64,000 nt of DNA from Deltaproteobacteria bacterium (GCA_029261875.1 JAJDAL010000040.1:62001-126000); one strand, 5' to 3'. Positions 44,152 to 52,729 are shown, counted from the stretch's first letter. Notes: generated by a model from the sequence alone, not told the origin. Made by a program: numbers and translations.

Positions 44152-44970
44152 CTAGGAGTGCATCCGATACAGAACGAAAGTCATGTCGTCGGGTTTCGAA
44201 GGCTGACTGGCCTTGGGTTCGCACATACGCTTTCGCGCGGTCTCCGCCAGGATCGCGCAAACGCGGTCGAGGGGTTTGGTGCGAATGGTCTCGACGATCT
44301 CCGCGGTCGTAAGATTGTCGAGCAGTCCATCGGTTGCGAGCAACACCGTGTCCCGGGACGCGAGTCGGCGGCGACTTCCGACCTCGATCCGCATGTCCGC
44401 GGCCCCCACCACGTTCGAGATCAGGTGGCGCTCTTCGTGGTGCATGGCTTCGCGTTCATTGAGCAGGCCCGATTCCAACGCATAACCGATGGGGGAATGG
44501 GAAATCGTCTGGAGCTTGATCTTCCCCTGCTGTCCCACGACCAGAATTCCCGAGTCTCCGATATGGTACGGACGCAGAGTGGGTCCATCGATTTCGACGG
44601 CGACCAGGGTCGTCGCGGCACCGATCCCCAGATCCATTACCGCTTCGTTGGCGTGTTCGAGGGCATCGAGAATGTCGGAACGTCCCACGCCATCCTCGGA
44701 TCGCGTGCGACGAAAAGAAGATTGGAGCGTGCGAAGCGTGATCTCCGACGCATTCTTTCCACCCGGTTGGCCCCCCAACCCATCCGCGACAACCAGTACA
44801 CCGGAATCGGTGCCGCTCGGAAGTACTGCGGCGGCATCTTCGTTGCCGCTTTCCCGATCCGGGCAACGCGAGGAATAGATCGCAACGCTGCCCTGGGCGA
44901 AAGGCATGACGACGCCTTCGCCCATATCCTGGTCGATGAACAGACAGCTTTCCGACGCGCTTGCAGGCAT
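44152..44970 (-). CDS. PP2C-family serine/threonine phosphatase
   Basis: A 272-residue phosphatase with metal-binding Asp residues in 'GNEDAAAV', 'VADGLGGQPGG', 'LLATDGLLDNL' and 'KPDDMTFVLY', and 'HIGDSGILV' in between, a complete PP2C set. It would reverse Ser/Thr phosphorylation; the FHA membrane protein at 13256 shows such signalling exists, though no kinase is in the window. The start is uncertain: ATG 44970 is used here, an in-frame GTG lies at 44982, and ATG 44907, which has a GAAGG motif at good spacing, would begin nearer to the domain. It is divergent from the lipoprotein pair at 45218. Confidence 0.85.
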   Translation of the reverse strand: MPASASESCLFIDQDMGEGVVMPFAQGSVAIYSSRCPDRESGNEDAAAVLPSGTDSGVLVVADGLGGQPGGKNASEITLRTLQSSFRRTRSEDGVGRSDILDALEHANEAVMDLGIGAATTLVAVEIDGPTLRPYHIGDSGILVVGQQGKIKLQTISHSPIGYALESGLLNEREAMHHEERHLISNVVGAADMRIEVGSRRRLASRDTVLLATDGLLDNLTTAEIVETIRTKPLDRVCAILAETARKRMCEPKASQPSKPDDMTFVLYRMHS

Positions 44971-45217
44971 CCTTCGCGACACTATTTAACGCTTCGCCGA
45001 TTGCGACTCCCGTCTGGACCGGCTTTTTCCCGAGGCGGAAATCGCGCGTGGCGTCGACGATCCATTTTCATGAGTGAATTCGGGTAGATGGCGGAAAAAC
45101 CGCATTCTATCACGCGCGCGGCTTTTCCGAGCGATGCCGCGTTCCCGACTCGGGGTTGCACGTCTGCGAACCCCTTTGCGTCGATTGTTTGCTAAAGGCC
45201 TCTGCGGGGAGAACGCC

Positions 45218-45823
45218 GTGAACCACACTCGCTTTTGGAATCGGAGCCGTTTCCGGACCGGAGTCATCCTGCTGATGGCGGGGAGCGCGCTCGGCTGTAG
45301 CTACCAACGCTACATCACCAACACCGCGCGCTCGGCGACCGAACAGCTGCTCGTCAGCCAGGCCATCGAACGCACCGTCGCGCAACTCGAATGGCCGGCC
45401 ATCGCCGACCGCAAGGTCGCCATCGAAACCGTCGCATTGAACGAAAGCGACAGCGTCTATCTGAAGGCGGAGCTCAACGCCCGAGCCCGCAGCCTGGGCG
45501 CTACCGTGAGCCCTGCGGGAGACGCGGATTGGATCGTGGTCGCCCATGCAGGGGGCATGGGGACCGTCGAACGCCAGGCGGAATTCGGCGTCCCATCGCT
45601 ACCCACACCATTCGGTGTCACGCCCAGCCTCCCCTTCGTGCGCATCGTGAAACAACGCGGCTACGCCAAAGTCCGATTGGTGGTCCACGATGTCGAAGGC
45701 AACCTGGTATTCGAAAGCCCCCCGGTCATGCAGCGCACGACCTTCGATGTCTACGGCGTCCTCTTTCTCGCCTTCTTGAGAAACGACATCTATCCCGAAG
45801 ACAAGGCCATGGGGGTCGACTGA
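45218..45823 (+). CDS. Lipoprotein resembling DUF6655
   Basis: A 201-residue lipoprotein ('VILLMAGSALGC', lipobox Cys near 27). The mature part starts 'TNTARSATEQLLVSQAIERTV' and continues with 'DADWIVVAHAGGMGT' and 'FGVPSLPTPFGVTPSLPFV'. This resembles DUF6655 lipoproteins by recall, an uncharacterised group. GTG 45218 follows GGGGAGA and was chosen because it begins directly before the signal; a longer in-frame start is possible. The next gene, another lipoprotein, begins one base after its stop, so the two make an outer-membrane lipoprotein pair. Confidence 0.7.
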   Translation: MNHTRFWNRSRFRTGVILLMAGSALGCSYQRYITNTARSATEQLLVSQAIERTVAQLEWPAIADRKVAIETVALNESDSVYLKAELNARARSLGATVSPAGDADWIVVAHAGGMGTVERQAEFGVPSLPTPFGVTPSLPFVRIVKQRGYAKVRLVVHDVEGNLVFESPPVMQRTTFDVYGVLFLAFLRNDIYPEDKAMGVD

Positions 45824-45824
45824 G

Positions 45825-46181
45825 TTGCGTATTCGGGTGTGGCTCCTCGCACCGTTCGCCGCCCTCACCCTGGTCGGCTGTGCCGGGGGTGCCATGCGGG
45901 CGAATCACTGCGAGGTAGAGGTCGAGGCCTTGAAGAGCTGGGATACCCAGCGCGGGTTGTACGCCGCCTACCAGGTAACCGGGCGCGCCGGATCCGAAGG
46001 AAAAGTGTGGCTCGCAGCGCGCAACCCCTCCGGGAGCTACGTCTCGGGCGAGGCCCTCCGAGTCGGGCCCGGTCCCTTCCGCGAGACCGTCGACCTCGAC
46101 CTGGATCGCCGTCCCGCCAAGTTCCTCGCGGTCCTGCAAGTTGCGGGCAAACGCTGCACGGATGACGCTCCCGAGCCTTGA
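45825..46181 (+). CDS. Small lipoprotein of unknown function
   Basis: A 118-residue protein with a clear lipoprotein signal ('LLAPFAALTLVGCAGG', lipobox Cys about 19). The mature part is a small beta-rich domain with two further cysteines ('NHCEVEVEALKSWD', 'GKRCTDD') that could form a disulfide. I do not recognise a family. It starts at TTG 45825, one base after the stop of the upstream lipoprotein, and has no separate promoter space, so the two are one operon. Confidence 0.65.
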   Translation: MRIRVWLLAPFAALTLVGCAGGAMRANHCEVEVEALKSWDTQRGLYAAYQVTGRAGSEGKVWLAARNPSGSYVSGEALRVGPGPFRETVDLDLDRRPAKFLAVLQVAGKRCTDDAPEP

Positions 46182-46348
46182 GCCGTCGCCAATGGGTGGG
46201 ACGACTCCACTTCCGAAGCCAGGAATCCGAGAAAACCCCGAGTCGGCGCCAATTCCCCGTCAAGCCCGAGCGGCAATGGGTCGAGAGAGGAGCAGCGGTG
46301 CAGCCCATTTCGGGCATTCCATCGGCCGCTGCGAGGACCCTGCGATCC

Positions 46349-46492
46349 ATGAGCCAGATGCTAGTCAGCTGCCCCCTGTGCAAGACCCTCCACACGCCCA
46401 AATACGATCTGTCTTTGAATCCGGTTTGTCCGCGCTGCGCCGCTCCCATGCGCCCGCGCGCGTTCGCGCCCCGTCCCCCGAAGCGCCCCTGA
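46349..46492 (+). CDS. Possible 47-residue zinc-ribbon protein
   Basis: A short ORF with a Cys-x2-Cys ... Cys-x2-Cys pattern ('VSCPLCKTLH' and 'PVCPRCAAPM'), spaced like a zinc ribbon, followed by an Arg/Pro-rich tail. ATG 46349 has no clear ribosome-binding site. A longer in-frame reading from TTG 46178, which would overlap the stop of the lipoprotein gene, adds an Arg/Gln-rich stretch and is not excluded. A real gene is plausible but not certain. Confidence 0.4.
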   Translation: MSQMLVSCPLCKTLHTPKYDLSLNPVCPRCAAPMRPRAFAPRPPKRP

Positions 46493-46532
46493 TACCCGCC
46501 CCGGGTTCGAGACGCCACCGGGCGCCCCGCGC

Positions 46533-47237
46533 CTAACCCGGTCCGATTCGAAGTTCGATCAGCGACCGCAAGCGTTCCGGAAGCGATTCCGATTCGAGCA
46601 CCGCGCCATGGGCGGGAATCAAGCGTGTGGGCGGAGCTTCGTCGAGCTGCCGTAGCACCCAACCGCGATAGGATCGGCGATCCTCAATGCACGCGCGACG
46701 AAACGTCTGTCCAATTCGCAGGCCCGGCGTCGTTCCCGATAGACGCAGAAGCAAGCCCGCCCAGGAGCGCGGGGTTCGCGACAGGTTGAAGAAGGCGTCG
46801 CCCACGACCCAAAGCGTTTCGCGACCGCGCCGGCACAACCAGACTTCACCGGAATTCAATCCCGCGGGCACCCAGAGGTCACAATCGGGGGGAAGGTTGG
46901 CTTGAAGCGAGTAGAGCGGCTCGACCTCAACCCCGAGCTTCTGCTCGAGCCGTTCGCAGGCGCCAGCGGCCGCCACGATTCGCGCCCGGGGATGGCGCTG
47001 CTTCCAAGCCGGAATTCCAAGGTGATGAAAGTGATTTGGCGCCAACAGGAATTCGACCGGTCCGAACCGCGATATTTCTTTCCACTCCGCTTCCGCAATT
47101 TCCGGTGCCGGGTTCAACGCCGCGATGGCACCGGAGCGGAGCCTCAACAGGGTGGTACGCGATGACCAGCCCGGAATCGGAAATGGGGCGGTATGAATTG
47201 CACCGGTTTCTCCGATTGCGGTCCAATCCGCACTCAT
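46533..47237 (-). CDS. Metallo-beta-lactamase-fold protein with an incomplete metal site (DUF4336-like)
   Basis: A 234-residue protein with the outline of a metallo-beta-lactamase fold: 'LLAPNHFHHLGI' (His69, His71), 'WVVGDAFFNLSR' (Asp) and 'LIPAHGAVL' (His). The second-metal residues of the usual His-x-His-x-Asp-His motif are replaced (Leu and Gly at the Asp and His positions), as in DUF4336-type proteins. It may bind one metal or have lost hydrolase activity. ATG 47237 overlaps the upstream lipoprotein stop in an ATGA junction. Confidence 0.65.
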   Translation of the reverse strand: MSADWTAIGETGAIHTAPFPIPGWSSRTTLLRLRSGAIAALNPAPEIAEAEWKEISRFGPVEFLLAPNHFHHLGIPAWKQRHPRARIVAAAGACERLEQKLGVEVEPLYSLQANLPPDCDLWVPAGLNSGEVWLCRRGRETLWVVGDAFFNLSRTPRSWAGLLLRLSGTTPGLRIGQTFRRACIEDRRSYRGWVLRQLDEAPPTRLIPAHGAVLESESLPERLRSLIELRIGPG

Positions 47238-47716
47238 GGAATCTTGTGGCGGAACACGACCGAAGTGATCTGACCCGTCAGTGGTCGATAGTAGACCGTG
47301 ACGTCATAGCCACGCGCCGGAAGATATACGACGTAGCCCTCGAGTCCGCGATGGTCTGCGATCGCCAGCCCCACGTCTCCCAGAACCGCGCTGCGGCCCG
47401 ATGCGTGCATCGGATCGGCTTTCAGTTCGAGGTCCCCGCCGTATTTCTCGGAAACCGCATACAGCCAGCGATCGAGGCGGGCCGGAATCGAATCCGTCGT
47501 CATGGGATCCCGGAAGGTCAGTACGACTTCCGGTAACCCCGCATCGAAAGCCCGCGACAGCGAAACGTCGAAGTCGTCTTCGTCCGCGAATTCGAGCGCG
47601 GACGCTGGCGCCTCGACGGGAAGCGCCGCAATGCTGCCCCCACAGCCGGCTCCGTGAAGCGCGAAGATTCCCAACGCGATGTGAGTTGCAAGCCGATGGA
47701 TCAGACTCCGGTACAC
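47234..47716 (-). CDS. Lipoprotein of unknown function
   Basis: A 160-residue lipoprotein. GTG 47716 follows AAGGAG at nine bases and gives a signal with lipobox 'LHGAGC'. Longer reading frames that run into the divergent gene are rejected. The mature part is beta-rich and includes 'VVLTFRDPMTTDSI' and 'YDVTVYYRPLTGQI'. I recognise no family. It is divergent from the SIMPL gene with only 25 bases between start codons, and its stop overlaps the metallo-beta-lactamase-fold gene. Confidence 0.6.
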   Translation of the reverse strand: MYRSLIHRLATHIALGIFALHGAGCGGSIAALPVEAPASALEFADEDDFDVSLSRAFDAGLPEVVLTFRDPMTTDSIPARLDRWLYAVSEKYGGDLELKADPMHASGRSAVLGDVGLAIADHRGLEGYVVYLPARGYDVTVYYRPLTGQITSVVFRHKIP

Positions 47717-47741
47717 TGTGGGTCGCTCCTTGGGAGGGATC

Positions 47742-48479
47742 ATGGACAACGGGCGTCGCGCGCGCAGTAAAAAGCTCGAATTCAGTCGGATCGCCATACT
47801 AGCAATCGTCGCAAGTGCGACGGGAATCGCCCATGCAGATTCCGGGGAATCCCCGCGAACGATTTCCGTCACCGGACGCGGCGAAGTTTCCGTAAAACCG
47901 GATCGTGCCATCCTGTCTCTCTCTGTCGAGACGACGGCCAAGCTCGCCGCGTCAGCGGCGGGTGAGAATGCCCGCGTGAGCAGTGCCGTCGCGAAAGCCG
48001 TCGGCAAACTCATCGGCGCGGAAGATGAAGTCACGACCTCCCGCTATTCCCTGCAACCCCGCTACGACCACAGCAAGACCAGCAGCAAGCCCCACATCGC
48101 GGGGTACGTGGCGAGCAATCAGGTGCGCGTGGAAACCGGCGACGTCGAGAACGTCGGAAAACTGATCGATGCCGCGATCGAAGCCGGTGCCAATCGCATC
48201 GAGAGCCTTCAGTTCGACGTCGAAGATCGTGCGACTCCCGGTCGGGAGGCCCTCGCGCGCGCCGCCGCGGACGCGCGCGCTCAAGCGGCGGCCGTCGCCA
48301 GCGGTCTGGGCGTACGCCTGGGCTCCGTGCGAACCGCAAACTCTTCCTCGAACACCGCGGTCCCGTATCGCGCCATGGAGGGCATGGCGCTCGCCAAGAG
48401 CGCACACGCCGCAACTCCCGTAGGCCCCGGGTCCGTCGACGTTTCTGCAACGGTTTCCGTCACCTACGACATCGAATAG
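47742..48479 (+). CDS. SIMPL (DUF541) domain periplasmic protein
   Basis: A 245-residue exported protein. A signal/anchor at about 15-33 is followed by the SIMPL domain: 'ISVTGRGEVSVKPDRAILSLSVET' (in pieces, about 40-65), 'SSAVAKAV', and 'GYVASNQVRVETGDVENVGKLIDAAIEAGAN' in two parts near 125-150. It ends with 'VSATVSVTYDIE'. These proteins are periplasmic or surface-associated, oligomerise and have been linked to oxidative stress and signalling in various taxa. ATG 47742 follows GGGAGG. It lies 11 bases before the MAPEG gene and likely shares its transcript. Confidence 0.85.
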   Translation: MDNGRRARSKKLEFSRIAILAIVASATGIAHADSGESPRTISVTGRGEVSVKPDRAILSLSVETTAKLAASAAGENARVSSAVAKAVGKLIGAEDEVTTSRYSLQPRYDHSKTSSKPHIAGYVASNQVRVETGDVENVGKLIDAAIEAGANRIESLQFDVEDRATPGREALARAAADARAQAAAVASGLGVRLGSVRTANSSSNTAVPYRAMEGMALAKSAHAATPVGPGSVDVSATVSVTYDIE

Positions 48480-48490
48480 GAGAACTGGCC

Positions 48491-48934
48491 ATGGACTCCC
48501 TGCTCGCGAACGAAGCATTCCAAAGTTATGCCCTGTGCTCGGCAATTCTCGCCTTCAAGATGCTGTTCTCCGCCACCTACACGGGCATCTGCCGCAACCG
48601 ATCCGCGGGCTATATCAATTCCGAGGACGCCGTGGTCTTTGGTGGCGGCGTCAGTGCGCTCCCCCAGGAACACGAAAGCGTTGCCCACGCCCTACGCATT
48701 CAACGCAACGACGGAGAGAACATTCCGCTCTTCTTCGCCATCGGCCTGATCTATGTGCTCTCCGGTGCGTCCGCCGGCGGGGCGCTCGCCTATGCGTGGA
48801 CGTTCACCATCGCGCGCATCCTGCACACGATCTTCTATATGCGGCAGATGCAGCCCTGGCGCGCCCTTGCATTCGGCGCCGGTGCACTGTGCATCATCGG
48901 CATGTCGGTTCAAATCGCGATGGCGGCGCTCTAA
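48491..48934 (+). CDS. MAPEG-family membrane protein
   Basis: A 147-residue protein with four membrane helices. The MAPEG signature around residues 55-80, 'ESVAHALRIQRNDGENIPLFF', contains the Arg-x-x-Asn-Asp-x-Glu-Asn block that binds glutathione or related thiols in microsomal glutathione S-transferases. A further Arg-rich block 'FTIARILHTIFYMRQMQPWR' follows. Function is likely conjugation or reduction of lipophilic electrophiles or lipid peroxides at the inner membrane. It starts 11 bases after the SIMPL gene. Confidence 0.85.
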   Translation: MDSLLANEAFQSYALCSAILAFKMLFSATYTGICRNRSAGYINSEDAVVFGGGVSALPQEHESVAHALRIQRNDGENIPLFFAIGLIYVLSGASAGGALAYAWTFTIARILHTIFYMRQMQPWRALAFGAGALCIIGMSVQIAMAAL

Positions 48935-48940
48935 ACGGGA

Positions 48941-50218
48941 TCAGGGGAAGATGCCGCGCCGCCGCTTGGCCTCGCGGATGCGGATCACCGCGCGCATCAG
49001 AGCGGCGGTTCGCAGATCCACGTGTTCGCGCTCCGCGACTTCGAGAACGTCGCGATAGGCTCGCTGCATCAGTGAGATCAGGCGCTGGTTGACCTCGTCT
49101 TCGGTCCACATGAATTGCTGGGCGGCCTGCACCCATTCGAAGTAGGAAACCGTAACGCCCCCGGCATTGGCGAGAATGTCGGGGATTACCGTGACGCCGC
49201 GATCCGCGAGAATGCGGTCCGCCTCCATGCTGGTCGGACCGTTGGCTCCTTCCACCAGAATCTTGCAATGGAGGGCGTCGGCGTTGCGCTCGTGTATCTG
49301 GTTCTGGATGGCAGCAGGGATGAGAATGTCACACGGCATCGTCAGGAGTTCCGGATTGCTGACTTCGTCGCCTTCGGAGTAGCCCTCCAGGAAACGATGC
49401 TCGGCGATCCATTCATCGACGCGTTTGAGATCCAGACCCCTGGAATCGTAGATTCCGGTGGAGAAATCCGAGATCCCCACGACCTGCGCACCCAGCTCCA
49501 CGGCGATGTGGGCGGCCGTCGCTCCGACATTGCCGTAGCCCTGAATGATCACGCGCGAATCGGCGAACTGAATCCCCAGGTGTCGGCAAGCTTCGAGCGC
49601 ACACGTGATCACACCGCGGCCCGTCGCCTCCTCGCGCCCCAGGGAGCCACCAATCTCGACCGGCTTGCCCGTCACCACGCCCGGGACCGCGTGGCCGCGC
49701 TGTTGGGAATAGGTGTCCATGATCCAGGCCATCACCTGCATGTCGGTTCCGAGATCTGGCGCGGGAATGTCGCGGTCGGGGCCGATCACATCGATGATTT
49801 CGGAGGTGTAGCGCCGGGTGATCCGTTGCAATTCCGTTCGAGTCAATTGATTGGGGTCGATTCGCACGCCCCCCTTTGCACCGCCGAAGGGGAGCCCCAT
49901 GATCGCGCATTTCCACGACATCCAGATGGCCAGCGCCGTCACCTCGCCCAGGTTGACGCCGCAGTCGTAACGGATTCCACCCTTGGTCGGCCCCATGGTG
50001 GTGAGGTGTTGCACGCGATAGCCGTAGACGGTTTCGACGGTCGAGTAATCGTCGCGACGGAAGGGAAAGGACACGACATGCGCGCGTTGGGGTGCCCGCA
50101 GGCGGCACCAGATGTTTTCATCGAGGCCAATGCGTTCCGCGATACCATCGAGCTGTTCCACCGCCAACCGATACATCGGGGTGTCCCATTCGAGGTGTTC
50201 TAATTTCGGAACCGGCAT
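48941..50218 (-). CDS. gdhA: Glutamate dehydrogenase (NAD(P)-dependent)
   Basis: A 425-residue amino-acid dehydrogenase of the Glu/Leu/Phe/Val family. Substrate and catalytic lysines are Lys79 ('GPTKGGIR'), Lys103 ('MSWKCAIMGLPFGGAKGG') and Lys115 in the same block. 'PDLGTDMQVMAWIMDTYS' and 'IGGSLGREEATGRGV' follow, then the nucleotide fold 'IIQGYGNVGATAAH'. The whole pattern is that of hexameric small-type GDH, interconverting glutamate and 2-oxoglutarate plus ammonia. The coenzyme preference is not clear from the loop. ATG 50218. It is convergent with the MAPEG gene, six bases apart. Confidence 0.9.
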   Translation of the reverse strand: MPVPKLEHLEWDTPMYRLAVEQLDGIAERIGLDENIWCRLRAPQRAHVVSFPFRRDDYSTVETVYGYRVQHLTTMGPTKGGIRYDCGVNLGEVTALAIWMSWKCAIMGLPFGGAKGGVRIDPNQLTRTELQRITRRYTSEIIDVIGPDRDIPAPDLGTDMQVMAWIMDTYSQQRGHAVPGVVTGKPVEIGGSLGREEATGRGVITCALEACRHLGIQFADSRVIIQGYGNVGATAAHIAVELGAQVVGISDFSTGIYDSRGLDLKRVDEWIAEHRFLEGYSEGDEVSNPELLTMPCDILIPAAIQNQIHERNADALHCKILVEGANGPTSMEADRILADRGVTVIPDILANAGGVTVSYFEWVQAAQQFMWTEDEVNQRLISLMQRAYRDVLEVAEREHVDLRTAALMRAVIRIREAKRRRGIFP

Positions 50219-50250
50219 GTTGTCTGGTTCCAGTATCGACGCTGAAATGC

Positions 50251-50877
50251 CTAGGGTTGAGTCGCGGTTTCCAATTCTCGCTGAAGAACCTGCGAAAGAT
50301 CGTGGAGTCGGGATTTTCGCGTGGGTTCCTCCTCCTTTCGCTCTAGAGATTCCAGAATTGGCAGTAGACGGCCTCGGGTCATCTGCGTACCCAGCTTCTC
50401 GCCACTGACGGCGTCAGCGAAGAAATCAACGGTCGCGTCGCGAAGGGTTTCGTCGGACATCCCCTGGAAAGCGCGCCAGGGAACCGACACGAGCTTTGCG
50501 GCCCGGTAGCCCTGGGACATGAAGGAGAGCTGGCCCCGCATGGCTTCTCCGCGAAAGTTGATCTCGAAATAACCGATCGCGATGGCGTTCAAGGCGTCGA
50601 AGTTCCGGCGATCGACGGGAACGCGCTCCAGGTCCGCGCGCAAGGGCCGCAGGTCCGGCTCTTCGAATCGGTTGGGATCGAGTATCAGTTCGAAGAACGC
50701 GGGATAGCGGGGCTCCAGGTCTTCGAGCACACGGTCGTCCCCCACCACATCCCAATGATCCCCGCTGTGGGCCAAGCGGTAACGCAGTGGACCCGGATCG
50801 CCCGCGGGCCACTCCGCGCTCACACAGCCGAGCACCAGCGTAGCGAGGAACACGAATCGGGTGGCCGCAACCTGCAT
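50251..50877 (-). CDS. Lipoprotein of unknown function
   Basis: A 208-residue lipoprotein. ATG 50877 begins the signal ('FVFLATLVLGCVSAEW') with the lipobox Cys near residue 18. The mature part is helical and acidic: 'LDPNRFEEPDLRPLRADLERV' (in two parts), 'IGYFEINFRGEAMRGQLSFM', and a charged tail 'ERKEEEPTRKSRLHDLSQVL'. I do not recognise a family. It lies upstream of glutamate dehydrogenase on the same strand with 32 bases between, so co-transcription is possible, and is divergent from the ferredoxin gene. Confidence 0.6.
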   Translation of the reverse strand: MQVAATRFVFLATLVLGCVSAEWPAGDPGPLRYRLAHSGDHWDVVGDDRVLEDLEPRYPAFFELILDPNRFEEPDLRPLRADLERVPVDRRNFDALNAIAIGYFEINFRGEAMRGQLSFMSQGYRAAKLVSVPWRAFQGMSDETLRDATVDFFADAVSGEKLGTQMTRGRLLPILESLERKEEEPTRKSRLHDLSQVLQRELETATQP

Positions 50878-51017
50878 GGTCCCCGGATCGTACTCCTCGG
50901 GAAGAACCGGGAAAAGAGCGAACAGAAGGACGAAATCGACCGCCCCCAGCCCCCTTGTCGTTCGGGGCTCGACGACGGATAATCCCGCCCAACCTGTCAT
51001 CTGGAGGGAATGGGGCG

Positions 51018-51209
51018 ATGAAAATTCGGGTCGACTACGACTTGTGCGAAGCCAATGCGGTCTGCATGGCGGAATGTCCGGAAGTTTTCAAAGTGGACGA
51101 CGAGGACAATCTCCACATCCTGAACGAAGATCCCTCCGAAGAACTCCGCACGAAGGTGGAGGCGGCGGTCCGCCTTTGCCCCAAGCAGGCTCTCGCGCTC
51201 GAGGACTAG
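51018..51209 (+). CDS. Small single-cluster ferredoxin
   Basis: A 63-residue ferredoxin. Cys10, Cys16, Cys20 and Cys54 ('DYDLCEANAVCMAECPEVF', 'RLCPKQAL') follow the layout of P450-partner ferredoxins. In that group the first loop is usually Cys-x5-Cys with Ala or other at the third position (3Fe-4S); here the third Cys is present, so a 4Fe-4S cluster is likely. The Asn at the variable spot after Cys10 is unusual. ATG 51018 follows GGAGGGAATGGGGCG. It probably passes electrons to a P450 or Rieske oxygenase; none is in the window. An aldehyde dehydrogenase follows by 51 bases. Confidence 0.85.
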   Translation: MKIRVDYDLCEANAVCMAECPEVFKVDDEDNLHILNEDPSEELRTKVEAAVRLCPKQALALED

Positions 51210-51260
51210 TCCGCTCCCATTGGGTCGAAACCGAGTGCCCATCCTGTGTGAGGTCTCGCC

Positions 51261-52727
51261 ATGACACTCGACCTCAAGATGTTCATCGATGGCAAGTGGA
51301 CGGAAGCCGAAAGCGGCGCCCGCTATTCGCTGCCCAACCCCGCCACGGAAGCGACCATGGGCTCGGCCCCGGATGGCCAGGTCGCCGACCTGCGGCGCGC
51401 CATCGATGCCGCCCGCCGCGCTTTCGACGAAGGCCCCTGGCGCCGCATCGACGCGCGCGATCGCGGACGTCTGCTCCATCAGCTGGCCGACGGAATCGAA
51501 CGGCGCAAGGAAGAGTTCCGACAGCTGCTGATCGGCGGGCACGGTGCCGAATTCATCACACACCCGATTCAACTCGATAAACCCATCGACCTGCTGCGCA
51601 ACTACGCCGAATTGGCGACGCGCTTCGAATTCGAACGACCGCTTCCCCACACCACCTCTGTCACTGCCGCGGGCGAACAGCTCGTGAGTTCCGTGGCGTA
51701 TCGGCAGCCCGTCGGAGTTTGCGGTCTCATTCCAACTTGGAATTTCCCGCTCTTCGTCACCGCGCAGAAAATTGGACCCGCCTTGGCGACGGGTTGCACG
51801 ATGGTGATCAAGCCCTCTCCCTACGGACCGCTGGTCGACTTATTGCTCGCCGAAGTCGTCGAGGAACTGGATCTCCCGGCGGGCGTCTTCAACGTCGTCA
51901 CCGGCCAGAGCCCGGATCTCGGTAGCGAGCTTTCCTCGCACCCGGCCGTCGACAAGATCAGTTTTACGGGCTCGGTGGGAACGGGAAAGCGCGTGATGGA
52001 GGCCGCGTCCCGTACCCTCAAGCGCATCCACCTCGAGTTGGGCGGGAAGTCCGCACAGATCATCCTCGACGATTTCGACCTCGACGCCGGCGCGCTGAGC
52101 GCCGCGGCTCCCAGCTATTTTCACGCGGGTCAGGGTTGCGCGATGACGACCCGGGTGTTGATCGGGCGCGAACGCCACGACGCGTTGCTCGAACGCATGC
52201 AGAATTTCGTAGAGAACGTCGTCCGCGTGGGAGACCCCGCAGATCCCGGCGTGTTCCTGGGTCCCGTCATCCGCGAAGAGCGGCGCCAGGCCATCGAGGG
52301 CTACATCGCCACCGGTCGCGAAGAGGGAGCCACGCTCGTAACCGGTGGCGGCCGACCGGAGGGCCTCGAAAAAGGATACTTCGTGGAGCCGACGATCTTC
52401 GGAAACGTGAGCAACCTCATGCGGATTGCGCGCGAGGAGATCTTTGGCCCCGTCGTATCGGTGATCCCCTTCGACGACGAAGCGGACGCCATCCGCATCG
52501 CCAACGAATCGAGCTTTGGACTCTACGGCGGCATCCTCACCCGGGACGTCAAGAAGGGCCTCGCCATGGCGAAGCAGATTCGCAGCGGCGGCGTCGGGAT
52601 CAACAACGCGAGCAACCTGTTGTACGCGCCCTTCGGCGGCTTCAAAGAATCGGGAATCGGTCGCGAAAACCATGTATGGGGCATGGAAGAGTTCACGGAA
52701 CTGCAGGCCATCAGCTGGCCGGCGTGA
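51261..52727 (+). CDS. NAD(P)-dependent aldehyde dehydrogenase
   Basis: A 488-residue aldehyde dehydrogenase. Catalytic Cys293 is in 'GQGCAMTTRV' and general base Glu259 in 'HLELGGKSAQI'. The nucleotide fold has 'SFTGSVGTGKRVMEA', the amide Asn is in 'PTWNFPLF', and 'EEIFGPVVSVIPF' closes the substrate channel. Sequence and length suit the medium-chain or betaine-aldehyde-like branch; substrate is unknown. Start ATG 51261, 51 bases after the ferredoxin gene. Together with the acyl-CoA ligases downstream it could feed oxidised side-chain acids into beta-oxidation, which is inference. Confidence 0.9.
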   Translation: MTLDLKMFIDGKWTEAESGARYSLPNPATEATMGSAPDGQVADLRRAIDAARRAFDEGPWRRIDARDRGRLLHQLADGIERRKEEFRQLLIGGHGAEFITHPIQLDKPIDLLRNYAELATRFEFERPLPHTTSVTAAGEQLVSSVAYRQPVGVCGLIPTWNFPLFVTAQKIGPALATGCTMVIKPSPYGPLVDLLLAEVVEELDLPAGVFNVVTGQSPDLGSELSSHPAVDKISFTGSVGTGKRVMEAASRTLKRIHLELGGKSAQIILDDFDLDAGALSAAAPSYFHAGQGCAMTTRVLIGRERHDALLERMQNFVENVVRVGDPADPGVFLGPVIREERRQAIEGYIATGREEGATLVTGGGRPEGLEKGYFVEPTIFGNVSNLMRIAREEIFGPVVSVIPFDDEADAIRIANESSFGLYGGILTRDVKKGLAMAKQIRSGGVGINNASNLLYAPFGGFKESGIGRENHVWGMEEFTELQAISWPA

Positions 52728-52729
52728 TG

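Noticed and set aside
45865..46662. A 265-codon minus-strand frame
   Set aside because: Arg/Gly-rich and antisense to the small lipoprotein and the end of the metallo-beta-lactamase-fold gene; no start signal.
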